From: JBELHR01 sp049607205
GTDB lineage: Bacteria; Bacteroidota; Bacteroidia; Flavobacteriales; Flavobacteriaceae
Length of the DNA: 32,829 nucleotides
Assembly: GCA_049607205.1 (NCBI GenBank)
Contig: JBMYWH010000026.1
Location: 1 to 32,829 of the forward strand
Reading direction: 5' to 3'
Part shown: positions 25,452 through 32,829 of the stretch, piece after piece
How positions within the stretch are numbered: the stretch's first letter is position 1
How the letters are laid out: each line of letters starts with the position of its first letter
Notes under the pieces: generated by a model
Told to the model about the DNA's origin: nothing
What the model saw: only the letters and a program-made list of their open reading frames with translations
Database searches by the model: none
Program-made: the position numbers and the translations under genes

Positions 25452-25549
25452 ATGTTTTATTAATTACCTCCTACCCCTAAAATGTTAATTAATAAACATA
25501 CCTAAATGTAGGTATATTTATGGACCCTGGGACTACATTATAATGTAGT

Positions 25550-26167
25550 TTAAGTTTCTTGGAGATATATTTTTACTGCTTCAATATTACTGTTTACATT
25601 CAATTTAGCATAGAGGTTCTTACAGTGGTATCTAACAGTGTCAATGGAGATGAATAGCCTATTTCCTATTTGCTTTTGAGTGAATCCATCGGATAGTAGT
25701 TTTAAAACATCTAATTCTCGTGCGCTGAGCTCTTGTAAACTTGTTTTTTGATTTGAGCTGCCCTTGAGATGATTTATAAGGGTGTCGGCTACATTTGGTG
25801 ATAGACTTGCGCTATGACCCTCCAAGGTTGCTTTTATTTCTTCAAGAGAGGCACTCTTATGGATATAGCCATCTGCACCGTTTTTTAAAGCTTGTACAAT
25901 ACTTTTTTCATCTTCATAAATACTGAAAATTATAATTTTAGTATTTCTTAAAAGATGTTTTAATTGGGGAATTGCCAGGTGTCCATGCTGCCCTGGAAGT
26001 TGTATGTCTAAGAGGAGTATATCCGGATGCTCATGTTTGACAAAGTCTTTGTAGAATTGTTCTACACTTGGGCTAGTTAATGAACATTCAAAATTGTCTT
26101 GTCCATTGAAATAGGTTTGTAGCGTTTCTTTGATGATATTATGATCTTCAATTATGGCTAGTTTCAT
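25550..26167 (-). CDS. NarL/LuxR-family response regulator
   Basis: A 205-residue regulator. The receiver domain (1-120) has IIEDHNI, phospho-acceptor Asp54 in ILLLDIQLPG, and the conserved Lys in GYIHKSASLEEI. A LuxR-type helix-turn-helix domain (about 140-205) contains ELSARELDVLKLLSDGFTQK and IGNRLFISIDTVRYHCKNLY. Its start overlaps the end of the sensor kinase gene by 4 bp, so the two form a cognate pair. Targets are unknown. The adjacent palindromes or the convergent porin gene are reasonable candidates. Confidence 0.93.
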   Translation of the reverse strand: MKLAIIEDHNIIKETLQTYFNGQDNFECSLTSPSVEQFYKDFVKHEHPDILLLDIQLPGQHGHLAIPQLKHLLRNTKIIIFSIYEDEKSIVQALKNGADGYIHKSASLEEIKATLEGHSASLSPNVADTLINHLKGSSNQKTSLQELSARELDVLKLLSDGFTQKQIGNRLFISIDTVRYHCKNLYAKLNVNSNIEAVKIYLQET

Positions 26168-28899
26168 GGTTTAGGGATATTTATTTGAATCGTCCAGTTT
26201 GAGTCTTTTGTAAAATTAATTGTTCCACCAATTTGCTTAGTTCTAGTGATCATATTCCTCATTCCGTGTCCCCCATAGGTGGAATTTCGTTCAATGCCAG
26301 TGGTGTGTTCTCCATTTTGAGAAATTATGATTTCTAGACTTCCTTGATGTGTTTTTAGTTTTATGTCAAAGGTTCTGAACTTACTGTATTTCATAAAGTT
26401 CGATAAGCTTTCTTTATAAATTAAGTAGATGTGCTGTATGTGCTCCTGTTTCAAATTTAAGTTTAGGTTTGAATGAGAAGTGTGGAAGAAATAATTGAAC
26501 TCGGTTCCTTTTAGCCTTATGTCCGCTAACTTCTCCATCCTATTAATCAGTGTTTCTAGTTTTCGATCAGTCATTTGAATCGACCAGATCAAATCACTTG
26601 TGTTTAGAATTGTGTTTTGAACAATTTCACTGATGGTATCAAGCTCCTGTTTTGTTTCTTCTGAGGTATGAGTCTTGATCATTTCGGATTTTAATTTTAT
26701 TGCCGTGAGATCGCCACCAATTTCATCGTGAAGATTTGCTGCAAATTCATGTTTGGTTTTTAAAATCAGGTTTTGATAATTCTTCTTATTGTAAATCACG
26801 ATTAATGATACGAATAGGATCATGATAACGATTAAGAGTTTGAAATATATGGATTTAAGAAAGGTTTGTTCAATGTTAAAATTGAGTTTAATTGAATTGT
26901 CAGACCAATTATATCGATCGTTTAAACCGTTTATTTCAATTTCGTAATTTCCTGCAGGTAAGTAGGGGAATATAATTTGATTTTCTTCCGATAACTTATA
27001 GATGGATTCACGATCGAACTTTATGAAATACTTATTGAGTCCTGGATGCGCATAACTACTACTACCTAAATAGAATATGATTTGATGCGATTCTGCCGGG
27101 AAGGTGATTTGATCCTGAAAATTGATGTCTGTTAGTCTTTGAGATATTCCGTTTTTATCTACAAAACTAATGTGATGCATATAGGTTTTGAATGGATGAA
27201 GCTCTTTTTTTAAGGAGGCTGTATTTATTTGGGTAAGTCCGTTTTGTGTCCCTAGCAAGATTTCAGAATTGTTGAGGTTTAGTTTTGAATTTGTGTTAAA
27301 TTCAAGATCGGAAAGCCCATCTTCCTTGTTGAATTTATAAAATTCATGTGTGTTTAGATTAATTTGATACAATCCATCATAACTACCAGAATAAAGGTGT
27401 TCACCTTGTAAGATGATATTGTAGAATGTTCTGGTGCTTAGTCCTTCTTGAACGCCGATAGTCTTCACTTCTTTAGTATCAAGATCGTATATGAGGATTC
27501 CGTTTTCCTCCGAAGCGAGATAGATTAAATTAGCCACTCTTACAAAATCTCTAATCTTATATTTATCAGATAGTAATTGTGTGAATTCAAGTCGATTGTC
27601 TCCAAGATGTACATGGATTAAGCCTTTTTTAGTTGCCGCATATATGGAGTGATAAGGTCCTTCCATAAGGTTATAAACTTTATGCCCAAGATTTAGTTTA
27701 TGCCATTGCTCCGTGTTTAAATCATAAAGATGAATACCATCTTGAGTTGCAAACCATAAATTATTATTTGTGGTTAAAATCATGTTTAAAACAAGCTGAC
27801 CCTTAAGGTTTTTACCTCCTAAATAGAAGGGGCTTATGGTATCGTCTTTATTGATTTGAAAAATTCCATTTCCTTCGCTGCCAATGATGATTTTATCAGA
27901 AGCTAGTTCTATTAAAGAATAGGGTCTACTTGTGATTTTTTCAGGCCAAGAGATATGACTTATGAGTCCATTTTTAAGAGTTAAAATGTCATTTGGAAGA
28001 CAGGCGTAGAGGGTTCCTGAAGTACTTTTTATAAGCCCTCTTAGTTTACCCCAAAACATTTCTTGAATACCTCTAATAGGGGTTCGGAATTTATAAAGAC
28101 CGTCTGTCGTTCCGATCCAATACAAATTGTCCGATTCCTTGAGTATTGAGGTTAATTTTATCAGTTGGTTACTTTGAGTCTCATAATTGTAATCGTTATT
28201 GTAGGGACTGTTTCCAAGATGTGAAATATACTCGGGTAAATTTTTTATAAGCTCTTGGTTGCTGCCCGATTTTGCGAAGTGTTGATTTTGTAGGGTGTAA
28301 AAGCTGTTTTTTTCAGTGGAGGAATCACCATTGAGATGAACTAATTTGGAAGTCTTCGTCAAGAGATTGGTCACTGTGATCTGTAGATTTTCAAGGCTCC
28401 CTTGGATTCGTTCTATCTTTTCTTCTTGAGGTTTGAATCCATTTAGTTTTCCAATACGTTGCGCATTTTGAGTTTCTTTGTCAAAATAATAAATTTCAAA
28501 ATTTCTTGTTCCCAAGAATACATCCGTGGAGTTAGGTGCTGAAATATAGGTTATTTCTTGGGCGCTAATTACCGTGTCAATTGATTTGGAGTAGCCTTGA
28601 TAGAGGTAGGCTCCATGTCGTGTACCAACCAATATTTTGTCCTTCTCAAGCGGGTATAAAGCAGAAATTCTGATATCGGGAATTTGAGGCTGTTTAATAA
28701 GGTGGTCAAGATTATAACCGTTATATTGATATAGTCCGTTCGAAGATCCGATGAGCAAGAGATCCTTTTCATTTTTAACTAAGCTATTAATCCTCGGGTG
28801 AATTGGATCAAAATCCATCGGGATTCGCTGCATAGTTCCTTGAGAGAAAATATTAAGAAAACTAAGTAAGAAAATTATATTAAGGGTAGTTTTTTTCAA
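26164..28899 (-). CDS. Periplasmic-propeller (reg_prop/Y_Y_Y) sensor histidine kinase
   Basis: A 911-residue inner-membrane kinase. After signal peptide MKKTTLNIIFLLSFLNIFSQ, residues about 25-590 form periplasmic reg_prop propeller blades (LLIGSSNGLYQYNGY, WIGTTDGLYKFRTP, NLWFATQDGIHLYDL, LLGTQNGLTQI). A Y_Y_Y domain (about 600-685) leads to one transmembrane helix (IYFKLLIVIMILFVSLIVIY). The cytoplasmic part is HisKA_3 with phospho-acceptor His724 in NLHDEIGGDLTAIK, then the N box KESLSNFMKYS and G box GGHGMRNM. Such sensors usually monitor polysaccharides or envelope signals. It is a split two-component version, not a hybrid; the regulator gene overlaps by 4 bp. Confidence 0.93.
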   Translation of the reverse strand: MKKTTLNIIFLLSFLNIFSQGTMQRIPMDFDPIHPRINSLVKNEKDLLLIGSSNGLYQYNGYNLDHLIKQPQIPDIRISALYPLEKDKILVGTRHGAYLYQGYSKSIDTVISAQEITYISAPNSTDVFLGTRNFEIYYFDKETQNAQRIGKLNGFKPQEEKIERIQGSLENLQITVTNLLTKTSKLVHLNGDSSTEKNSFYTLQNQHFAKSGSNQELIKNLPEYISHLGNSPYNNDYNYETQSNQLIKLTSILKESDNLYWIGTTDGLYKFRTPIRGIQEMFWGKLRGLIKSTSGTLYACLPNDILTLKNGLISHISWPEKITSRPYSLIELASDKIIIGSEGNGIFQINKDDTISPFYLGGKNLKGQLVLNMILTTNNNLWFATQDGIHLYDLNTEQWHKLNLGHKVYNLMEGPYHSIYAATKKGLIHVHLGDNRLEFTQLLSDKYKIRDFVRVANLIYLASEENGILIYDLDTKEVKTIGVQEGLSTRTFYNIILQGEHLYSGSYDGLYQINLNTHEFYKFNKEDGLSDLEFNTNSKLNLNNSEILLGTQNGLTQINTASLKKELHPFKTYMHHISFVDKNGISQRLTDINFQDQITFPAESHQIIFYLGSSSYAHPGLNKYFIKFDRESIYKLSEENQIIFPYLPAGNYEIEINGLNDRYNWSDNSIKLNFNIEQTFLKSIYFKLLIVIMILFVSLIVIYNKKNYQNLILKTKHEFAANLHDEIGGDLTAIKLKSEMIKTHTSEETKQELDTISEIVQNTILNTSDLIWSIQMTDRKLETLINRMEKLADIRLKGTEFNYFFHTSHSNLNLNLKQEHIQHIYLIYKESLSNFMKYSKFRTFDIKLKTHQGSLEIIISQNGEHTTGIERNSTYGGHGMRNMITRTKQIGGTINFTKDSNWTIQINIPKP

Positions 28900-28903
28900 A
28901 CAG

Positions 28904-29707
28904 CTAATCTTTATATATCTCGATGCTTAATATTCTGATATCAGTTAATGGGCGATCGTTTTCATCTACCTGGGCCGAAGCTATTGTGTCGATGATTTCT
29001 TGTCCTTGAGTCACTTGACCGAATACGGTGTAACTTTGATCTAAGTGAGGAGTTCCCCCTATCGATTTGTATATTTCTCTATGAGACTCTGGGATGGTGT
29101 AAGGCCTGTCATTTTCATAATTTTCTGCCTTTTGTTTCCAACTTTCTAATGCTTTGAGATAAGCTTGATTCTCATATTGATCATCTAATAGAATGAGCGA
29201 ATCTTTTAAAGTTTTAGCCTCTGGTGTTTGAATTGAATGGTAATTGTTTAAGTAGAGGTTAATGCGTTTTTCTGCCAGATTTAGCGTAGAATCATTGAAA
29301 ATGCGTCCTTGCACAATGTAGAATTGCGTGGATGATGAGTTCCTGTCCGGATTGTTCGTTCTCGCCGCAGCTAGGCTTCCCTTTTTATGAAAATGAGAGG
29401 CTCTGATTTCACTAGGGATGGTATAGTCTAGGTCTCCTGAACCTAAAGCTTCGCCATTTGAAGCATTTTTACTGTTGGTGTCTCCTCCCTGAATCATGAA
29501 ATTCTGAATGACGCGATGGAATAACAGGCTGTCTAGGGTACCTTCATTGATCAATTTAATAAAGTTATCACGATGCAGAGGAGTGTCATTGTATAATTCA
29601 AGGGTAATATCACCTTTGCTCGTATGCATAATAAGCTTGGTGTTAGGTGTTTCTTGTTGGCAAGCAATAAGAAGGACTATTGCGATAAGTAGGCTTAGTT
29701 GTTTCAT
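28904..29707 (-). CDS. Lipoprotein cyclophilin-type peptidyl-prolyl isomerase with insertion
   Basis: A 267-residue lipoprotein with lipobox LLIAC (Cys16), so it is membrane-anchored in the periplasm. The cyclophilin domain is split. Residues 25-136 hold LFHRVIQNFMIQGGD (catalytic Arg65) and SSSTQFYIVQG, and residues 217-267 hold the last strands, YTVFGQVTQGQEIIDTIA. Between them, about 137-216, is an 80-residue, mainly helical insertion rich in Lys, Glu and Asn that ordinary bacterial cyclophilins lack. It catalyses proline cis-trans isomerisation during periplasmic folding. It sits 4 bp upstream of the sensor kinase gene and 15 bp after the unrecognised exported protein gene. Confidence 0.9.
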   Translation of the reverse strand: MKQLSLLIAIVLLIACQQETPNTKLIMHTSKGDITLELYNDTPLHRDNFIKLINEGTLDSLLFHRVIQNFMIQGGDTNSKNASNGEALGSGDLDYTIPSEIRASHFHKKGSLAAARTNNPDRNSSSTQFYIVQGRIFNDSTLNLAEKRINLYLNNYHSIQTPEAKTLKDSLILLDDQYENQAYLKALESWKQKAENYENDRPYTIPESHREIYKSIGGTPHLDQSYTVFGQVTQGQEIIDTIASAQVDENDRPLTDIRILSIEIYKD

Positions 29708-29722
29708 GTGGTGGTTAGATTG

Positions 29723-30196
29723 TTATTCTTGTTTAATTCTCCTGAATATATATCGAGTGATGAAAAGCCCATTTCCGTCTCCTTTACCTGCATCACTTTC
29801 CACGGCACTTGAGACAAAATTAAGTTCCCATCCTTCTTCTGACATTTCATTCAGTTTTGAAGTAATAATTACATCATTGGCAACTATGTTCTGGAATCTT
29901 ATTCCTGCGATATTATAAAAGTTCAATAATTTAGTTTCTTCAAAATTTTTAATTCTGATGTCTTCCCTGCTCGATTTGTTTCTTTTGTCATTTTCTGCAG
30001 TTCTATTTGAAGTAAAGTTTTTATAATCACGAGCTTCTTCTGTCTCAATCATTCTAGATCTACCAAGTCCCATTGGAACTACGGATTCTACGGAAGTGAT
30101 AATTTTGAATTCATATACAGGAGCCTTTTGTTGTGCTTGACTTGTGAATGCAGCGGCTAGAATGCAAATGATAATAGGTAGGTGTGTTAGTTTCAT
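29723..30196 (-). CDS. Exported protein, unrecognised (DUF4177-like end)
   Basis: A 157-residue protein with signal peptide MKLTHLPIIICILAAAFTSQAQ. The mature part starts with a strand, YEFKIITSVESVVPMGLG, followed by a charged linker (ARDYKNFTSNRTAENDKRNKS). It ends in MSEEGWELNFVSSAVESDAG and GLFITRYIFRR, a pattern like DUF4177 domains, where a WEL motif precedes a final strand. No enzymatic motif is seen. It is embedded in the minus-strand operon, with 5 bp to the SRPBCC gene upstream. Confidence 0.6.
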   Translation of the reverse strand: MKLTHLPIIICILAAAFTSQAQQKAPVYEFKIITSVESVVPMGLGRSRMIETEEARDYKNFTSNRTAENDKRNKSSREDIRIKNFEETKLLNFYNIAGIRFQNIVANDVIITSKLNEMSEEGWELNFVSSAVESDAGKGDGNGLFITRYIFRRIKQE

Positions 30197-30201
30197 GGTG
30201 G

Positions 30202-30657
30202 TTAGAATTGTTCAATTATTGTTTTTTTTCTAAAGTTAAAAATTTCTTTGAGTTTAGACTTAATAATTAAAGAATTAGCTATGCTGCCCAAAAAACCAAA
30301 TGGAGGGGAGTAACTTATGATGTCTTTCATTAAAACTCCTTGTGGATGAGGTTCAATGAAATGTTGATGATGCCATAGTTTATAGGGACCAATCCTTTGT
30401 TCATCTATGAAAAACTCTAAGGTTTTAACTTTAGTTATTTCCGTAACCCAAGTGGTTTTGATGCCTAATAGAGGGGAGACTTTATAGGCAATAATCATAC
30501 CTGGATACATTTTTTTTGGAATGTCCAAGGTGATTACATCAAATCCCATATAGGGAGGTGTTATCTTTTTGAGATTCATAGGAGATGAAATAAAGTCCCA
30601 AACTTCTTCCATCGAAGCATCTATGATTTGTTCTTGTTTAAATTGATAAAATGCCAT
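30202..30657 (-). CDS. SRPBCC-family (START-like) ligand-binding protein
   Basis: A 151-residue cytoplasmic protein of the Bet v 1/START-like fold. It begins with the usual strand plus helix, FKQEQIIDASMEEVWDFISSP, and contains the pattern KMYPGMIIAYKVSPLLGIKTTWVTEIT, FFIDEQRIGPYKLWHHQHFI and LMKDIISYSPPFGFLG. It resembles the cyclase/dehydrase-like group near DUF4166. These proteins bind lipids or small hydrophobic ligands in a central cavity; the ligand is unknown here. Short spacing to both neighbours (5 bp each) supports cotranscription. Confidence 0.82.
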   Translation of the reverse strand: MAFYQFKQEQIIDASMEEVWDFISSPMNLKKITPPYMGFDVITLDIPKKMYPGMIIAYKVSPLLGIKTTWVTEITKVKTLEFFIDEQRIGPYKLWHHQHFIEPHPQGVLMKDIISYSPPFGFLGSIANSLIIKSKLKEIFNFRKKTIIEQF

Positions 30658-30662
30658 AGTTC

Positions 30663-31415
30663 TTATTGAAAATCCATGATGTCTCCATCCTGTGGAATAT
30701 ACATATTACGATTTTTGTTAGCCATTGCAATGAGTTCCAATTCCTCTCTGGAAACCGTACAATGATCTAAAGCTTCTGAATGAACGCAGATTAGTAAATA
30801 AGGATAGATGAAATCAGCTAAAAGAGCAGTTTCTGCAGCGTCCATCAGTATCGCATTAGCCGGATAGTCGGGCATATAAGCACCTCCGGAATTAGCGATC
30901 ACTATTTCGGGTTGATATTCTTCACAAGTGTTCTTAACCTCTTCTGTAAGAACACTGTCTCCAATGATATATACGGTAGGTTCTTCAGGGTTGTCAAGTA
31001 TATATCCTGATACTGGGCCCATCAGTTCCAAAACTTCTCCAGTCCCGTGTTGTGCCTTAGTTCTAATGATGTCAATTCCTTCAAATTTAGTATGCTCATC
31101 AATAGAGGTAACTCTAGTGAAACCTTGACCTTCAATTTTTTCTAGATCTTCAGGTTGACAGAATACAGGGATGTCCTTATCCAACAGTCTAATTGCTTCA
31201 GGATCCCAATGGTCAATATGAGTATGAGTGAGTAAAATGAAATCAATTTCTTGAATAAATTCTTCCGCAGGGAAAGGTAAGTCCACCGTGGGGTTTTCTT
31301 CAACTCCCGCAAAAGACATAAAAGAGCCTTTAGCCCCGAGCATAGGGTCAACTAAGATAATACGATCGGCAATTTGAATTTTGAGACTGGCGTTTCTAAT
31401 AAGTTGTATCTGCAT
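30663..31415 (-). CDS. MBL-fold (UlaG-like) metallo-hydrolase
   Basis: A 250-residue metallo-beta-lactamase-fold enzyme. The metal motif HTHIDHWD gives His64, His66, Asp68 and His69, with further ligands His113-type (KAQHGTG), Asp152 (YIIGDSVL) and the C-terminal VHSEALDHC. It is closest in layout to UlaG-like L-ascorbate-6-phosphate lactonases and lacks the SH2-type signals of glyoxalase II. Substrate unknown. No signal peptide, so cytoplasmic. It lies 46 bp after the DUF6263 gene, the largest gap in the operon; TATCTTTA on the minus strand there is a weak internal promoter candidate. Confidence 0.85.
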   Translation of the reverse strand: MQIQLIRNASLKIQIADRIILVDPMLGAKGSFMSFAGVEENPTVDLPFPAEEFIQEIDFILLTHTHIDHWDPEAIRLLDKDIPVFCQPEDLEKIEGQGFTRVTSIDEHTKFEGIDIIRTKAQHGTGEVLELMGPVSGYILDNPEEPTVYIIGDSVLTEEVKNTCEEYQPEIVIANSGGAYMPDYPANAILMDAAETALLADFIYPYLLICVHSEALDHCTVSREELELIAMANKNRNMYIPQDGDIMDFQ

Positions 31416-31461
31416 TAGCTATAAGTTTGTGTCTTATAAAGATACGAATTATAGATGTTGC

Positions 31462-32391
31462 TTATTCTTCTAAAGAATCAGAAATTTCAATAATTGAAGT
31501 AACCTCCATAGGGATGGTCATACTCATAGGCATGGTTGAGTTTGCAACTGTTTTTGCACTACCCTTCATTTTTTGTTCCATTTTTGAAGCTGTAGCCCAA
31601 CCTGTGGTTAAGTTTACCTCTATTAAGGATTCCATAGTTCCGTCTAGTTTGAACTCCATTTCAATTCCTTGGCTTTTAGCAGTACCGGCATCAGCAGGTG
31701 TAGAAATTACAGCAGAAGCTTTGATCATCCCTTTATCTCCGTTTACACTTTCTAAAGTGTAAGTAGTTTTAAGATTAAGGACAATATTATTTACAATATT
31801 CCCTTCAACCGTCCATGATTCACCCACAGCAACTTCTTGTTTAGGATAGATATTGGTGGTGAGTTCCAGGTTAGCAGCGAAGTTGTTTTCGCTGTATTGT
31901 ACTTTCATTTGATCAATAAGTGCATCAAGATTAGGTCCTATAAGTCCAGTGTTACGTTCTTCCATTCCTTCCCAGATCACTTGGATGTTTTTTGTTTCAA
32001 GAACTTTTCCTTGTTTATCGATCACCACTTGGAAGGTTTTTCCAATCATGTTAGCAAGCATTTGAGAAGCTGGATCTCCATCCTTAGGTTGAAGACCGTC
32101 GTAGCTCATACTACCAGCCATACTAGACATTTCCATGGACATCCCTACGTATTTTACATCCATTAAGTAACTGTCTGCATTTGCCTCTACAACTTTGAGT
32201 TCGGTAATACTCGCTGCTTCAAGATTCATTTCAATTTCTTGCCCCTGTATGGTTTGAGTTACTGCGCTTGTAGAAATTGAGTTCTGATAATATACTTCTT
32301 GCGGTTTTAGTTTAAGTTCTAGGCTAGTTTTCTGAGCAGTCATAATAAAGACAGACATTACAAGGCTTAAACTGAGGTAAATCTTTTTCAT
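31462..32391 (-). CDS. Exported DUF6263-family protein
   Basis: A 309-residue protein with signal peptide MKKIYLSLSLVMSVFIMTAQ. The rest matches the DUF6263 pattern: LELKLKPQEVYYQNSISTSAVTQTI, a lengthy strand-rich middle with YLMDVKYVGMSMEMS, and a GESWTVEGNIVN block followed by closing strands MPMSMTIPMEVTSIIEI. The family is secreted and functionally undefined, apparently a beta-sandwich with an exposed hydrophobic face. It begins 4 bp after the thioredoxin-like gene, with which it probably shares a transcript. Confidence 0.8.
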   Translation of the reverse strand: MKKIYLSLSLVMSVFIMTAQKTSLELKLKPQEVYYQNSISTSAVTQTIQGQEIEMNLEAASITELKVVEANADSYLMDVKYVGMSMEMSSMAGSMSYDGLQPKDGDPASQMLANMIGKTFQVVIDKQGKVLETKNIQVIWEGMEERNTGLIGPNLDALIDQMKVQYSENNFAANLELTTNIYPKQEVAVGESWTVEGNIVNNIVLNLKTTYTLESVNGDKGMIKASAVISTPADAGTAKSQGIEMEFKLDGTMESLIEVNLTTGWATASKMEQKMKGSAKTVANSTMPMSMTIPMEVTSIIEISDSLEE

Positions 32392-32395
32392 TTGG

Positions 32396-32829
32396 TTAAA
32401 ATTTTAAATATTTAGTTAGCGTATTTTTGAGTTGTTCAGGAGTCAGGAACCCCACTATTTGAAGGTCAATAACATCTTCATTATTGAGAATGACTATAGA
32501 AGGATAAGCGATTTTTCCATCTTTTTTTGCCAGTACAATAGCAAGCTCATTGAGTCCTGTATTTCTTCCAGTGGGAAGGTAGTTAAAAGTTTTCTCCGCA
32601 AACTTTAATTTTTTACGTGTTTCTGCATTGAGTTTTGTAAAATAAAAGTTTTCGTTGATTAAATCAATAATTTCTTGATTTTTGAAGGCTTGCCTTTCCA
32701 TTTTATGACAATAGCCACACCAATTTGTGTAAATAAAAAACAAGGTGGGCTTCACAAGGGAATCTTGCGTGCGGGCCAGGTCTACTTCCTTTAAGGAGAG
32801 TTGATTGAGTTTCGTCTTTTTTTGGGCCT
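32396..32829 (-). CDS. Periplasmic thioredoxin-like protein, 5' end outside window
   Basis: A thioredoxin-fold protein with redox motif WCGYC (NWCGYCHKM) and a typical following helix; the cis-proline region appears as IAYPSIVILNNED. A GTG at 32755 could start a 119-residue protein. However, the frame stays open upstream to the window edge and encodes AQKKTKLNQLSLKEVDLARTQ just before the domain, resembling the mature start of an exported protein after an AQ cleavage site. I therefore treat the gene as truncated by the window, with the start and signal peptide beyond 32829. It may reduce disulfides in the periplasm. Confidence 0.8.
   Translation of the reverse strand, partial: AQKKTKLNQLSLKEVDLARTQDSLVKPTLFFIYTNWCGYCHKMERQAFKNQEIIDLINENFYFTKLNAETRKKLKFAEKTFNYLPTGRNTGLNELAIVLAKKDGKIAYPSIVILNNEDVIDLQIVGFLTPEQLKNTLTKYLKF

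Larger units (their letters stand above)
25261..25549. repeat. Intergenic array of seven consecutive inverted repeats
   Basis: The whole gap between the porin and the response regulator is built of dyads. A: 25289-25298/25307-25316 (10 bp, one mismatch). B: 25323-25330/25335-25342 (8 bp, perfect, 4-base loop). C: 25358-25369/25396-25407 (12 bp, perfect). D: 25422-25436/25437-25451 (15 bp, one mismatch, no loop). E: 25456-25466/25486-25496 (11 bp, perfect). F: 25498-25504/25509-25515 (7 bp, perfect). G: 25532-25549 (18-bp continuous palindrome touching the regulator stop). A and D carry minus-strand T-runs and may be terminators. The rest could be a structured RNA or binding-site array. No gene is seen. 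Confidence 0.8.

Noticed and set aside
25467..25485. CTACCCCTAAAA stretch as a regulator-binding motif
   Set aside because: It is the loop of one dyad and I find no second copy in the window to support a motif.
25261..25549. CRISPR array or integron attC site
   Set aside because: The stems differ from one another in sequence, with no repeated unit or regular spacers, and no cas, integrase or cassette gene is nearby.
29508..29918. 136-codon plus-strand open frame across the cyclophilin gene
   Set aside because: It is antisense to two well-supported genes, has no family resemblance and no promoter; a chance frame.
31427..32166. Two plus-strand frames (111 and 109 codons) opposite DUF6263
   Set aside because: Hydrophobic, Cys/His-rich nonsense composition opposite a real gene; chance frames.

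Overview
The window (about 38% G+C by eye) looks like the chromosome of a free-living Bacteroidota member, most likely a marine or aquatic Flavobacteriales species. The reasons are the A+T-rich, weak-Shine-Dalgarno gene starts, promoters matching the Bacteroidota -7 element TAnnTTTG, a TonB-dependent receptor with an N-terminal carboxypeptidase-regulatory-like domain, a periplasmic reg_prop/Y_Y_Y sensor kinase, LytTR-type two-component genes, and many secreted proteins ending their signal peptides in AQ/SQ/GQ. I see no insertion sequence, CRISPR array, prophage, rRNA or tRNA. I cannot name a species.

Layout. 1-2833: a VOC-fold protein converging on an RluA-type pseudouridine synthase, a DUF2200 protein, a perfect 20-bp inverted repeat, and an unrecognised secreted protein. 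2873-4586: a LytS-like histidine kinase and LytTR response regulator that overlap by 11 bp. 4760-7564: a TPR/DUF6624 exported protein and a secreted GH5 glycoside hydrolase with a C-terminal CBM6-like module. 7561-11002: a TonB-dependent receptor followed by a PepSY transmembrane protein, probably an iron or siderophore uptake operon, with two overlapping 19-bp Fur-like dyads at its promoter. 11088-14627: a small membrane protein diverging from a two-gene operon encoding a DUF1254/DUF1214 lipoprotein and a secreted beta-propeller-like protein, with tandem 14-bp repeats at the promoter. 14777-18620: an exported M16 zinc peptidase, a YeeZ-like Rossmann protein, and a short ORF matching only the C-terminus of DUF417/YkgB.

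18629-21878 is a peroxide-defence locus: oxyR diverges from ahpC-ahpF, and a strong terminator lies between ahpC and ahpF. 21932-23944 holds a DUF805 membrane protein, a GNAT acetyltransferase with an unusual N-terminal extension, and an exported sugar isomerase-like TIM barrel. 24160-25260 is an outer-membrane porin-like protein. The last 7.3 kb is one co-oriented minus-strand run: a thioredoxin-like protein cut by the window edge, DUF6263, an MBL-fold hydrolase, an SRPBCC protein, an unrecognised exported protein, a lipoprotein cyclophilin with a large insertion, and a reg_prop sensor kinase with its NarL/LuxR regulator.

The most unusual structure is the 289-bp intergenic region 25261-25549 between the porin and the response regulator. 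It is filled almost end to end by seven consecutive inverted repeats. Two of these look like minus-strand terminators; the others do not. The tandem-repeat-controlled DUF1254/propeller pair is the best candidate for an undescribed protein module.
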